DNA of 64,000 nt from assembly GCF_035013185.1 (NCBI RefSeq), contig NZ_JAYGJO010000001.1, forward strand, positions 186,001-250,000, written 5' to 3'. Within the stretch, counting starts at the first letter, position 1, and every line of letters begins with the position of its first letter. The notes under the pieces are model-generated. The model did no database searches. It was not told where the DNA came from and saw only the letters and a list, made by a program, of their open reading frames with translations. Source of the stretch: Acerihabitans sp035013185. Its GTDB lineage: Bacteria > Pseudomonadota > Gammaproteobacteria > Enterobacterales > Enterobacteriaceae. A program made the translations under genes and the position numbers. Below are positions 33,114 to 42,547 of this stretch, in pieces.

Positions 33114-34946
33114 ATGAGTTATCAACTCATCTGGGTGCTGACGCTACTGCTGGTCGCCATTTTTTTATTTACCACCAATAGAGTACGCATGGATGTGGTG
33201 GCGCTATTGGTGATTATCGCGTTTGTGCTTAGCGGCACCCTGACGCTGCCCGAGGCGACGGCGGGTTTTAGCGATCCGAACGTCATCCTGATCGCCGCGT
33301 TATTTGTGATTGGCGAAGGATTGGTACGCACGGGTGTCGCTTATCAGGTTGGCGAGTGGTTGATGCGGGTGGCGGGTCAAAATGAAACCCGCATGTTGAT
33401 CTTGTTGATGCTGACGGTGGCATTGTTGGGCGCGGTGATGAGTTCATCAGGCGTAGTGGCGATTTTTATTCCGGTGGTACTGCGAGTCTCCTCGCGCATG
33501 AAAACCTCGCCAAGTCGCATGATGATGCCGTTAAGCTTTGCTGCGCTGATAAGCGGCATGATGACGCTGGTGGCAACACCGCCAAATATGGTGGTTAACA
33601 GCGAGTTGGTGCGTGATGGCGTCGAGGGTTTTGGTTTTTTTGCCGTGACGCCGGTGGGTGTCGTGGTGCTGATCATGGGGGTTGGGTATATGCTGCTGGC
33701 GCGTTATTGGCTGGGCGGCGGTGAGGGCGACCGGGAACGGGATCAGTGGACCCGACGGACCTTTCGCGATTTGATCCGCGATTACAAACTTACCGGAAGG
33801 GCACGACGGTTGGCGGTACGTGCAGGATCTCCGCTGATTGGCCAACGGTTAGATGATTTACGTCTGCGCGATCGCTACGGTGCCAATGTGGTGGGCATTG
33901 AGCGTTGGCGTAAATTCCGGCGAGTCATGATCAGCGCCGGCGGCAATACTGAGTTGCACCAGCGTGACGTATTGCTCATCGATATGACCACCTCGGAAAA
34001 CGGCTTACGCCAGTTCTGTGGTGAGCAGCAGCTGGAGCCGATGGTTTTGCGTGGCGAGTATTTTTCCGAACAGGCAAGGGATGTGGGTATGGCCGAGGTG
34101 AGCCTGATCCCGGACTCGGAGTTGATTGGCAAGTCTCTAAGTCAGGTCGGTTTTCGCAGCCGTTATGGTGTCAATGTGGTTGGTATTCGCCGCAACGCCC
34201 AGGCGATGAGCGGCAAGTTAATCGATGAGGAACTGTCGCTGGGGGATATCCTGCTGGTTATCGGTGACTGGAAGTTGATCCGTCAGTTGCAAATTAAGAA
34301 GAACGATTTTATTTTGCTCAATCTGCCCGCCGAAGTGGATGACGTAGCGCCTGCAATCAGTCAGGCGCCCCATGCACTGTTTTGTCTCGCACTCATGGTG
34401 GCGATGATGCTTAGCGAGGCGATCCCTAATCCGGTTGCCGCGTTGATCACCTGTGTGTTGATGGGCAAATTCCGCTGTATCGATATGGAAAGCGCCTACC
34501 ACGCCATCCATTGGCCGAGCCTGATCCTGATTGTCGGCATGATGCCTTTTGCGCTGGCATTGCAAAAAACCGGCGGTGTTGACTTGATGGTGCGATTGCT
34601 GATGGAGATTTCGGGCGGGGCAGGTGCGCATGTGATGTTGCTCAGTCTGTTTATCCTTTGCGCGACAATCGGATTATTTATTTCCAATACTGCCACTGCG
34701 GTTCTGATGGCGCCGATTGCGGTGGCTGCCGCCAGAGAAATGGCGGTATCGCCTTATCCGTTCGCCATGATTATCGCCATTGCCGCGTCGTCAGCCTTCA
34801 TGACGCCGGTATCATCACCGGTTAATACGTTAGTGCTGGTGCCTGGTGGCTATAAATTCAGCGATTTTCTCCGCATCGGCGTGCCCTTTACCATAATGGT
34901 GATGGTGGTTAGCGTGGTATTGGTGCCGATGCTTTATCCCTTCTGA
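33114..34946 (+). CDS. yfbS: SLC13/DASS-type permease with two RCK_C domains (YfbS)
   Basis: 610 residues, exactly the E. coli YfbS length when started at ATG 33114 (MSYQLIWVLTLLL). Polytopic anion permease: N-terminal helices with GFSDPNVILIAALFVIGEGLVRTG, and the conserved SSSGVVAIFIPVV and LVATPPNMVVNSEL. Two cytoplasmic TrkA-C (RCK_C) domains sit in the middle (about 220-400), each with an RxRYGxNVVGI pattern. The second membrane half contains SNTATAVLMAPIA and SSAFMTPVSSPVNTLV. Substrate unknown; relatives carry dicarboxylates or sulfate. Confidence 0.95.
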   Translation: MSYQLIWVLTLLLVAIFLFTTNRVRMDVVALLVIIAFVLSGTLTLPEATAGFSDPNVILIAALFVIGEGLVRTGVAYQVGEWLMRVAGQNETRMLILLMLTVALLGAVMSSSGVVAIFIPVVLRVSSRMKTSPSRMMMPLSFAALISGMMTLVATPPNMVVNSELVRDGVEGFGFFAVTPVGVVVLIMGVGYMLLARYWLGGGEGDRERDQWTRRTFRDLIRDYKLTGRARRLAVRAGSPLIGQRLDDLRLRDRYGANVVGIERWRKFRRVMISAGGNTELHQRDVLLIDMTTSENGLRQFCGEQQLEPMVLRGEYFSEQARDVGMAEVSLIPDSELIGKSLSQVGFRSRYGVNVVGIRRNAQAMSGKLIDEELSLGDILLVIGDWKLIRQLQIKKNDFILLNLPAEVDDVAPAISQAPHALFCLALMVAMMLSEAIPNPVAALITCVLMGKFRCIDMESAYHAIHWPSLILIVGMMPFALALQKTGGVDLMVRLLMEISGGAGAHVMLLSLFILCATIGLFISNTATAVLMAPIAVAAAREMAVSPYPFAMIIAIAASSAFMTPVSSPVNTLVLVPGGYKFSDFLRIGVPFTIMVMVVSVVLVPMLYPF

Positions 34947-34970
34947 GAGCAAGATGCGCAGAAACCTTGC

Positions 34971-35570
34971 CTAGAGGGGAGAATCCTGACTGATTTCGTC
35001 CAATGACAGGCTAAAGCTTGGTACAAACACCGTCATGAAATACTCCATCTCGTCGCTATGGCGTAGCGCTAAGGTTTTTTCCAGCCGTGCCAAGGCCATG
35101 GTGAACTCATTATTGCCTGCAGAGATTTCTTCCAGACATTTTAGATAGGCGCACAGCGTATCGGCCTGTTTCACCACTGATTTTTCTTCTGGCAGATAAT
35201 GTTCTTCGTCAATCAGTCCCCGGTAGTCCTGCTGTAACTCTTGTGGCAACATGGCAATCAGTTTCTGCTGGGCAATACGTTCAATGTTTTTATATTCATG
35301 CGCAATCTGGGCGTTGAAATATTTAATGGGCGTTGGCATATCGCCGGTAAGCACTTCACTGGTGTCATGGTACATCGCCATTAAGGCGATACGTTCCGCA
35401 TTGAGTTGGCCACCGAATTTACGGTTTTTAATCACCGCCAGCGCATGGGCGACAAAGGCCACCTGCAAACTGTGCTCGGACACATTCTCCGTGCGCACGT
35501 TACGCATCAGCGGCCAGCGACTAATCAGTTTTAAACGTGAAAGATGGGCGAAAAAATGGCTTTGGGTCAT
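34971..35570 (-). CDS. yfbR: 5'-deoxynucleotidase YfbR
   Basis: 199 residues, the E. coli length. HD-domain phosphohydrolase that removes phosphate from dNMPs. All metal ligands are at the E. coli positions: His33 (SEHSLQVA), His68-Asp69 (MYHDTSEV) and Asp137 (KQADTL). Same direction as alaA, 104 bases downstream of it, so probably a second cistron. Confidence 0.97.
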   Translation of the reverse strand: MTQSHFFAHLSRLKLISRWPLMRNVRTENVSEHSLQVAFVAHALAVIKNRKFGGQLNAERIALMAMYHDTSEVLTGDMPTPIKYFNAQIAHEYKNIERIAQQKLIAMLPQELQQDYRGLIDEEHYLPEEKSVVKQADTLCAYLKCLEEISAGNNEFTMALARLEKTLALRHSDEMEYFMTVFVPSFSLSLDEISQDSPL

Positions 35571-35645
35571 GGTGGACTCTTACGGCTGATGGATGGCGAA
35601 GAAACCTATTGTGGACAGGGTGTGGGCAATATGCAAATACGGGCG

Positions 35646-35667
35646 ATCCGGGCCGAGTAGCCCGGAT
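35646..35667 (-). other. Hairpin between alaA and yfbR
   Basis: Arms ATCCGGGC (35646-35653) and GCCCGGAT (35660-35667) around CGAGTA, seven bases after the alaA stop in the direction of transcription. No T tract, so partial termination or mRNA protection is more likely than a full stop. Confidence 0.5.
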
Positions 35668-35674
35668 GGAGGAA

Positions 35675-36892
35675 CTATTGATGATAATGCTGCAAAAAAC
35701 GGCCAAACTTACTGATGGCACTTTCAAGGATGCCGATGCTTGGCAACGTGACGATACGTAAATGATCAGGCCACGGCCAGTTAAATGCACTGCCTTGCAC
35801 CAGTAATACTTTTTCCTGCAACAGTAAATCCAGTACCAGCTTCTGATCGTCAAGAATGCTAAATCGCCGGGCATCAATGCGTGGGAACATATAAAGCGCA
35901 CCGCTGGGTTTGACGCAGGACACGCCGGGAATCTCATTGATCAGTTCCCAGGCGCGGTTGCGCTGTTCATATAGGCGCCCACCTGGTTTGATAAACTCGC
36001 TGATGCTCTGGTAACCGCCCAGCGCTGTCTGGATAGCGTGCTGCATCGGCACGTTGGCGCACAGGCGCATAGACGCCAGCATCTCGAGGCCTTCTATATA
36101 GCCTTTGGCGTGTTTTTTCGGGCCGTTAAGCACCATCCAGCCCTGGCGGAAGCCCGCAACCCGATAGGTTTTAGACAGTCCGTTAAACGTCACGGTTAAT
36201 AAATCCGGGGCCAGTGCGGCGATAGAATGATGTTGTGCGTCATCGTAGAGAATCTTGTCGTAGATCTCATCGGAGAAAATGATCAGGTTGTGCTGGCGGG
36301 CAATGTCCACCAGTTCAAGCAGTATTTCCTTGCTATAGACCGCGCCGGTGGGGTTGTTGGGATTGATGATCACCAGGCCGCGGGTGCGGGGGGTGATTTT
36401 GCTACGGATATCATCAAGATCGGGAAACCAACCGGCTTCCTCATCACAAAGATAATGTACGGCATTTCCGCCGGACAGCGATACCGATGCCGTCCACAGA
36501 GGATAATCCGGCGCCGGAATCAGCATTTCATCACCGGTATTTAATAGCGCCTGCATCGATTGCTGAATCAGTTCTGAAACACCGTTGCCAATATAGACAT
36601 CTTCAACGGTAATATCATGCATATCGCGCGCCTGGTAGTGCTGCATGATGGCCTTGCGCGCCGTATACAACCCCTTTGAATCGCAATAGCCCTGCGAGGT
36701 GGGTAGATTTCGTATGACATCCACCAGAATTTCATCTGGCGCGTCAAAACCAAATGGCGCGGGGTTACCGATATTCAGCTTGAGAACCTTATTGCCTTCC
36801 TCTTCGAGGCGCTTGGCTTCTTTGAGCACAGGGCCTCGAATGTCATAACAAACATTTTCCAATTTACTGGATTTTTCTACGGGTGCGATCAC
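35675..36892 (-). CDS. alaA: Glutamate-pyruvate aminotransferase AlaA
   Basis: PLP-dependent aminotransferase (fold type I, class I/II) making alanine from pyruvate and glutamate. 405 residues, E. coli length. PLP lysine in FNGLSKTYRVAGFRQGW (about 241), VIINPNNPTGAVY, IIFSDEIYDKILYDD. N-terminal KLENVCYDIRGPVLKEAKRLEEEG matches the family. Divergent from lrhA across a 1 kb intergenic region, as in E. coli. Confidence 0.97.
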   Translation of the reverse strand: MIAPVEKSSKLENVCYDIRGPVLKEAKRLEEEGNKVLKLNIGNPAPFGFDAPDEILVDVIRNLPTSQGYCDSKGLYTARKAIMQHYQARDMHDITVEDVYIGNGVSELIQQSMQALLNTGDEMLIPAPDYPLWTASVSLSGGNAVHYLCDEEAGWFPDLDDIRSKITPRTRGLVIINPNNPTGAVYSKEILLELVDIARQHNLIIFSDEIYDKILYDDAQHHSIAALAPDLLTVTFNGLSKTYRVAGFRQGWMVLNGPKKHAKGYIEGLEMLASMRLCANVPMQHAIQTALGGYQSISEFIKPGGRLYEQRNRAWELINEIPGVSCVKPSGALYMFPRIDARRFSILDDQKLVLDLLLQEKVLLVQGSAFNWPWPDHLRIVTLPSIGILESAISKFGRFLQHYHQ

Positions 36893-37930
36893 GATATTAC
36901 GCCTTATACCAGAAAACGTATTCCGACCATGGAATCACGCATTATGCATAATGTACTCCTCTGTGCCTGGCTTTTGAAGGTTCACGACAGGCTTAGGGAC
37001 TAATGCTTATACTCAACTGCGCGAACAGTGAAAAATGTATTTTTTGGCCTTTTTTATGGGATAAATGGCTGCTTTGATGTCTACAAGTGATGATTGTCAC
37101 TGTTTGATTCACCGAATTAATCTTTAAATGAAAAATAAATGTGCGTTTTTTATACTATTGAACATCAATAAGGATTACTCTTGCGCGATGAGATGAACAC
37201 CCGGTGAGCATCGTATTGACAACAGTGACATAATTAGCGCTGAACCGGATTAAATCACTGAAAGGCGGGATTATTAGGCATAGTGCAATCCAGGCGTCGG
37301 ATTTATGTACTAGATCACCCATTTTATGCTGTCAAGGTCGTGCTCCGCCTTAATTTTACTGGGGTTTCACCAGAGGAATAAAGCTCACATTTTGGTGCTT
37401 ACAAAATATTGTTGTTTCGTTTATTGTGGCTATTTATGGTATACATTTAGGGGTAAGTAAAATTTAACGAGATTTTATTCCGGCAGTATAAGAAATAGTT
37501 AAGAAAAGTTAATGTTAAATATGAGTGTTCAGATAAAAAAAGCCATTAAATGCAAATATCCAACATTTGTCTTAATAATGAAGAAAGTCTTTTGTTAATT
37601 ACTTTTACGTTTTTAGTTCTTCATAAAGTACTGTGTTTATACACAGTTATTTATAAATGATATCCTGATGAAATCTAGCGTATTCCCAAGGGCTATATGC
37701 AGCGTTTAGCTCTCGCTGGCAGGGTTATCATTTATATAAGTGGGAACCAGATGTACAGACGGGCACTCTGTTTTACGACGATTAAAGCAAGTGCTCGCAA
37801 ACCTCACGGCGAATCACGGCGATTCGATTGACGAGGTTGAGCGGTTACGCTCATCACAGACAAAAATTGCAGTTTTTTGAAATACCAGGGTAGTAGTGTG
37901 TAATTAGATTACAAAAGTGAAGACAATATT
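36893..37930. other. Long alaA-lrhA intergenic region (lrhA leader)
   Basis: 1038 bases with no gene I can support; E. coli also has a long gap here with a far-upstream lrhA promoter. Contents: a GTGA-TGATTG-TCAC inverted repeat at 37087-37100 that resembles a CRP core; a strongly AT-rich block 37380-37660; and two hairpins just before lrhA, GAATC-acggc-GATTC (37811-37825) and TGAGCG-GTTA-CGCTCA (37838-37853), which would lie in the mRNA leader. A 25-codon frame at 37521 (MSVQIKKAIK) lacks a good ribosome site. Confidence 0.5.
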
Positions 37931-38881
37931 ATGACCAATGCAAACCGTCCCGTGCTCAATCTTGATCTTGATTTATTGAGAACGTTTGTTGCCGTCGCTG
38001 ATCTTAATACTTTTGCGGCCGCAGCAGCAGCAGTATGCCGAACTCAATCGGCTGTCAGCCAGCAAATGCAACGATTAGAACAACTTGTAGGAAAGGAATT
38101 ATTTGCCCGTCATGGTCGTAACAAGCTGTTGACTGAGCATGGCATTCAATTGCTCGGTTATGCCAGAAAAATATTGCTTTATAACGATGAAGCATGTACC
38201 TCATTGATGTACAGTAATATTCAGGGCGTACTGACCATCGGTGCGTCCGATGACACGGCCGATTCTATTCTGCCATTCCTATTAAGCCGGGTAACCCGTA
38301 TTTACCCTAAACTGGCGATTGATGTGTGTGTCAAACGCAGCCTGCTTATGCAGGAAATGTTGACCAGTGGTGAAGTGGATCTTGCGATTACGACCTTCAC
38401 CTCATCAAACAACCAAAACCATCCTTACGTCACGTTGCGCACCTCGCCAACCCTATGGTATTGCTCGGCAGACTACCGTTTTGTCCCTGGGGAGGTCATC
38501 CCTCTGGTGGTCTCTGACGAGCCCAGCGTGTTTCGCACGTTGGCCATAGAACATCTCCAGGCTGCGGGTCTACCGTGGCGAATTGCCTACAGCGCGTCCA
38601 CGTTGTCGGCAATTCGCGCTGCGGTGAAGTCTGGGTTGGGTCTCACGGTGCGGCCGGTTGAAATGATGAGCCCTGAGCTGCGGGTGTTGGGCAAAAACGA
38701 GGGGCTACCCGCGCTGCCCGAAACCCAATATGCTCTTTGTAAACATCCACAATGTGAAAATGAACTGGCGATGGCCATTTTCAGCGCGGTGCAAACCGGG
38801 AACAACTTTTACAGTCCAGAATTTACGCCATCAGGCAAAGGTGAGGGGAGAAATGAGCGTTTTACCATTGGCGATGAATAA
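37931..38881 (+). CDS. lrhA: LysR-type transcriptional regulator LrhA
   Basis: 316 residues (E. coli 312). N-terminal winged helix-turn-helix (about 15-75) with LRTFVAVADLNTFAAAAAAVCRTQSAVSQQMQRLEQLVGKELF nearly unchanged from E. coli; the effector-binding domain (about 95-300) is more divergent. In E. coli LrhA represses flhDC (flagella), type 1 fimbriae and rpoS translation. It sits upstream of nuo in the same direction but is a separate transcript, with a terminator after it. Confidence 0.95.
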   Translation: MTNANRPVLNLDLDLLRTFVAVADLNTFAAAAAAVCRTQSAVSQQMQRLEQLVGKELFARHGRNKLLTEHGIQLLGYARKILLYNDEACTSLMYSNIQGVLTIGASDDTADSILPFLLSRVTRIYPKLAIDVCVKRSLLMQEMLTSGEVDLAITTFTSSNNQNHPYVTLRTSPTLWYCSADYRFVPGEVIPLVVSDEPSVFRTLAIEHLQAAGLPWRIAYSASTLSAIRAAVKSGLGLTVRPVEMMSPELRVLGKNEGLPALPETQYALCKHPQCENELAMAIFSAVQTGNNFYSPEFTPSGKGEGRNERFTIGDE

Positions 38882-38899
38882 TTTATCCAAGTGATATTA

Positions 38900-38925
38900 A
38901 TAAGCCCCTGTAATAAGGGGCTTAT
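38900..38925 (+). terminator. Terminator after lrhA
   Basis: Arms ATAAGCCCC (38900-38908) and GGGGCTTAT (38917-38925) around an eight-base loop, 18 bases after the lrhA stop. The T tract is weak (TTATAATGT). Confidence 0.7.
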
Positions 38926-39536
38926 AATGTATAAATTCTCATTTATACCCCACTGTATATAAAAAATACACCAAATGGGTAATAACCCAAATTTTGTATT
39001 TTTAGACTTAGTCTCACCGGATAGTGGTCTTTTCGACGTCCGCCAGGCAGTGACAGTTTTTTCACATATCAATTAAATCAAAACACTGTTTCTGATAATA
39101 AATTTATGTAATGGCGCACAAAGTGTGCAACTTTTATCTCTATAAACCGCAAAATTGTGCTCTGGATCAAATTTTACCCTTGCCGAGTACGCGGAATAGC
39201 CTGCTTTTCGCCGAAAATGGTATATTAACCGCGAGCAGCGTTAGCGTGGTACGCGCTGGCTCAAGCCGTTGGTTCGGTCACTGACTCGATTAAGCCAACC
39301 GCGGGGGCACAATATGTTACTTAGATATTAAATCTGTAAATTACTATGAAGTTTCCTTTGTCAAAGTTGACAAAAGGTTATGTAAAGGAGTAAAAACCCC
39401 ACACAATGGCTGTGATTGCCGGTGGCATCAGCTCGGTGCGGTTGATTTTTACTTCTTCCCATAAATCGATGTGGTGAGTTGAACTGCCGTTGACTAAGAG
39501 CAGGCTGCAAAATGCCACTTTTGATGAGCAAAAAGA
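38926..39536 (+). promoter_or_regulatory. Upstream regulatory region of the nuo operon
   Basis: 611 AT-rich bases with no gene. In E. coli this stretch holds several nuo promoters controlled by ArcA, NarL, Fis and IHF. Here I see AT blocks (38940-39010, 39310-39380) and a TATATTAA around 39221-39228 that could be a -10, but I cannot assign regulator sites with confidence. nuoA begins at 39537. Confidence 0.5.
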
Positions 39537-39974
39537 ATGTCAATAACCACTGAAATTACCGCCCATTACTGGGCGTTCGCAGTATTCATCGCGGGTGCTG
39601 TCGGTTTATGCTGCTTTATGCTACTCGGCGGATATCTGCTTGGTGGACGCGCCCATTCCCGATCGAAAAATGTTCCGTTCGAATCCGGTATTGATCCGGT
39701 GGGAACGGCAAGATTACGGCTTTCATCCAAATTTTATCTGGTTGCCATGTTTTTCGTCATTTTTGATGTCGAAGCACTTTATTTATATGCCTGGTCGGTT
39801 TCCATTCGTGAAGTCGGCTGGGTGGGTTTCTTCGAAGCCGCCATATTTATTTTCGTGTTGTTGGCGGGCCTGGTTTATCTGGTGCGGATTGGCGCTCTGG
39901 ATTGGACGCCTGAGCGTTCCCAGCGTCTGCACCGCGCGGGAAAGATCACTGAAAACCAACGTCATCAGCAGTAA
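39537..39974 (+). CDS. nuoA: NADH-quinone oxidoreductase subunit A
   Basis: 145 residues (E. coli 147). Membrane subunit of complex I with three transmembrane helices, placed next to NuoH and NuoJ at the quinone end of the membrane arm. Conserved loop SKNVPFESGIDPVGTARLRLSSKFYLVAMFFVIFDVEALYLYAW with its acidic helix 2. First gene of the 13-gene operon; nuoB follows after 15 bases. Confidence 0.98.
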   Translation: MSITTEITAHYWAFAVFIAGAVGLCCFMLLGGYLLGGRAHSRSKNVPFESGIDPVGTARLRLSSKFYLVAMFFVIFDVEALYLYAWSVSIREVGWVGFFEAAIFIFVLLAGLVYLVRIGALDWTPERSQRLHRAGKITENQRHQQ

Positions 39975-39989
39975 TAGCGAGGCATCAAA

Positions 39990-40664
39990 ATGGATTACAC
40001 CCTCACCCGCGTTGAGCCAGACGGTGAGAATGACCGTTACCCCCTGCAAAAACAGGAAATCGTTGCCGATCCGCTGGATGGCCAGGTTAGCCGCAGCGTT
40101 TACATGGGCAAGCTTGAGAACGCCTTGCACAATGCGGTGAACTGGGGGCGGGGCAATTCGTTATGGCCCTATAATTTCGGTCTCTCCTGTTGTTATGTGG
40201 AAATGACCACCGCGTTCACCGCTGTGCACGATGTGGCGCGTTTTGGGTCAGAAGTGATTCGTGCTTCACCGCGCCAGGCTGATTTTATGGTGGTGGCGGG
40301 CACGCCCTTTACCAAAATGGCTCCGGTTATTCAGCGGCTTTATGATCAAATGCTTGAGCCCAAGTGGGTCATTTCTATGGGTGCGTGCGCTAATTCCGGC
40401 GGCATGTATGATATCTATTCCGTCGTGCAAGGCGTGGACAAATTTTTGCCGGTTGATGTGTATATTCCCGGCTGTCCACCGCGTCCGGAAGCCTATATCC
40501 AAGCGTTGCTGCTGCTTAAGGAATCCATTGGCAAGGAGCGGCGGCCACTTTCCTGGGTGGTGGGCGATCAGGGTGTCTACCGTGCCAATATGCAGTCGGA
40601 ACGCGAGCGTAAACAAGGCGAACGTATCGCCGTGACTAACCTGCGTTCCCCCGACGAGATTTAG
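39990..40664 (+). CDS. nuoB: NADH-quinone oxidoreductase subunit B
   Basis: 224 residues (E. coli 220). Carries the terminal 4Fe-4S cluster N2 that reduces quinone. Cluster ligands: the tandem Cys pair in LSCCYVEM, the Cys in MGACANSGG, and the Cys in PGCPPRPEAY. Located in the hydrophilic arm at the interface with NuoD and NuoH. Confidence 0.98.
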   Translation: MDYTLTRVEPDGENDRYPLQKQEIVADPLDGQVSRSVYMGKLENALHNAVNWGRGNSLWPYNFGLSCCYVEMTTAFTAVHDVARFGSEVIRASPRQADFMVVAGTPFTKMAPVIQRLYDQMLEPKWVISMGACANSGGMYDIYSVVQGVDKFLPVDVYIPGCPPRPEAYIQALLLLKESIGKERRPLSWVVGDQGVYRANMQSERERKQGERIAVTNLRSPDEI

Positions 40665-40745
40665 TGCACCTGGGGATTCGCGGTTAATACCGCATAAATT
40701 TCGAGTGGCTTCACGCCGGCACAGCTTTAATTTGGTGATAATAAT

Positions 40746-42545
40746 ATGACAGAGTTGACGACGCAAAATCTCGCCCAGCCGGCTTGGCAAACACAGGACC
40801 ACCTTGATGATCCTGTGATCGGTGAATTGCGTAACCGTTTCGGTCCAGACGCCTTTAGTGTGCAGCCGACCCGTACCGGAATTCCGGTGGTATGGGTGAG
40901 ACGCGAGCAAATCCTCGACGTACTGGTATTTTTGAAAAAGTTGCCGAAGCCGTATGTAATGCTTTACGACCTGCACGGGGTGGACGAACGTTTGCGAACC
41001 CATCGTGACGGGCTGCCCGCCGCAGATTTCACCGTGTTCTATCATCTTATTTCCATTGATAGGAACCGGGATATTATGCTCAAGGTGGCGCTGGCGGAAA
41101 ACGATCTTCACCTGCCGACCATTACCAACATTTTCCCCAACGCCAACTGGTATGAGCGTGAAACCTGGGAAATGTTTGGTACCGTGTTCGACGGCCATCC
41201 TCATCTGACCCGTATCATGATGCCGCAAAGCTGGCAGGGCCATCCACTGCGCAAAGACTATCCGGCACGCGCCACCGAATTCGATCCTTATATGCTGACC
41301 AAGCAGAAAGAGGATTTGGAAATGGAAGGGCTAACCTTCAAGCCTGAGGATTGGGGCATGAAACGCAGCCGGGACAATGAAGATTTTATGTTCCTCAACC
41401 TTGGGCCCAACCATCCTTCGGCCCATGGTGCGTTTCGCATCATTTTGCAGCTTGATGGTGAAGAGATCGTCGACTGTGTGCCCGATATCGGTTATCACCA
41501 TCGCGGTGCCGAAAAAATGGGCGAGCGTCAATCCTGGCACAGCTATATTCCTTATACCGATCGGGTGGAATATCTGGGTGGCTGCGTCAATGAAATGCCC
41601 TATGTGCTGGCAGTGGAAAAACTGGCCGGTATTGTCGTACCCGAGCGGGTGGAAGTGATTCGGGTAATGCTTTCCGAACTGTTCCGCATCAATAGCCACC
41701 TGCTGTACATCAGTACCTATATTCAGGATGTGGGCGGTATGACTCCGGTCTTCCTGGCGTTTACCGACCGTCAGAAAATTTATGACGTGGTGGAGGCGAT
41801 TACCGGTTTTCGCATGCACCCGGCCTGGTTCCGTATTGGCGGCGTAGCCCACGACCTGCCGCGCGGCTGGGAAGGCCTGCTACGTGATTTCCTGAACTGG
41901 TTGCCAAAACGCCTGGATTCCTATGTCAAGGCGGCGCTGAAAAACAGCGTATTGCGCGGACGTGCCGAAGGCGTTGCCGCGTATAATGCCAAAGAGGCGT
42001 TGGACTGGGGCGTCACCGGCGCAGCGCTGCGCGCCACCGGTATCTCATTTGACGTGCGGAAATGGCGACCTTATTCCGGTTATGACAAATTCGATTTTGA
42101 AGTCCCGGTGGGTGACGGTATCAGCGATTGTTACAGCCGCGTGATGCTAAAAGTCGAAGAGATGCGCCAAAGTCTACGTATCCTCGAACAATGCCTGAAT
42201 AATATGCCGTCAGGGCCGTTTAAAGCCGATCATCCGCTGACCACGCCGCCGCCTAAAGAGCGCACGCTGCAGCATATCGAAACCCTGATTACCCATTTCC
42301 TGCAGGTATCCTGGGGCCCGGTCATGCCGGCCAATGAATCTTTTCAGATGGTCGAGGCCACCAAAGGAATCAACAGTTATTATCTGACCAGCGATGGCAG
42401 CACCATGAGCTACCGGACCCGGATTCGCACACCAAGTTTCCCCCATCTGCAGCAAATCCCCTCGGTGATCCGCGGCAGCCTGGTGTCCGACCTTATCGTC
42501 TATCTGGGCAGTATCGATTTTGTTATGTCAGATGTGGACCGCTAA
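40746..42545 (+). CDS. nuoC: NADH-quinone oxidoreductase subunit C/D (fused)
   Basis: 599 residues (E. coli NuoCD 600), the fused form of gamma-proteobacteria. Residues about 1-190 are the NuoC (30 kDa) part with NWYERETWEMFGTVFDGHPHLTRIMMP. Residues about 210-599 are the NuoD (49 kDa) part with FLNLGPNHPSAHGAFRIIL, DIGYHHRGAEKMGE and the quinone-site His/Tyr region, ending IVYLGSIDFVMSDVDR. Connects the electron-input arm to cluster N2. Confidence 0.98.
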   Translation: MTELTTQNLAQPAWQTQDHLDDPVIGELRNRFGPDAFSVQPTRTGIPVVWVRREQILDVLVFLKKLPKPYVMLYDLHGVDERLRTHRDGLPAADFTVFYHLISIDRNRDIMLKVALAENDLHLPTITNIFPNANWYERETWEMFGTVFDGHPHLTRIMMPQSWQGHPLRKDYPARATEFDPYMLTKQKEDLEMEGLTFKPEDWGMKRSRDNEDFMFLNLGPNHPSAHGAFRIILQLDGEEIVDCVPDIGYHHRGAEKMGERQSWHSYIPYTDRVEYLGGCVNEMPYVLAVEKLAGIVVPERVEVIRVMLSELFRINSHLLYISTYIQDVGGMTPVFLAFTDRQKIYDVVEAITGFRMHPAWFRIGGVAHDLPRGWEGLLRDFLNWLPKRLDSYVKAALKNSVLRGRAEGVAAYNAKEALDWGVTGAALRATGISFDVRKWRPYSGYDKFDFEVPVGDGISDCYSRVMLKVEEMRQSLRILEQCLNNMPSGPFKADHPLTTPPPKERTLQHIETLITHFLQVSWGPVMPANESFQMVEATKGINSYYLTSDGSTMSYRTRIRTPSFPHLQQIPSVIRGSLVSDLIVYLGSIDFVMSDVDR

Positions 42546-42547
42546 TT

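Noticed and set aside
37490..37510. RcsB-like box (TAAGAAATAG) upstream of lrhA
   Set aside because: Only one half of the consensus is present; the TCCTA half is missing.
37521..37598. 25-codon frame MSVQIKKAIK... in the lrhA leader
   Set aside because: No good ribosome binding site and no family; could be chance in AT-rich DNA.
40266..41243. 325-codon open frame on the minus strand across nuoB-nuoC
   Set aside because: Antisense to two clearly conserved genes; composition is that of a shadow frame and no domain is recognisable.
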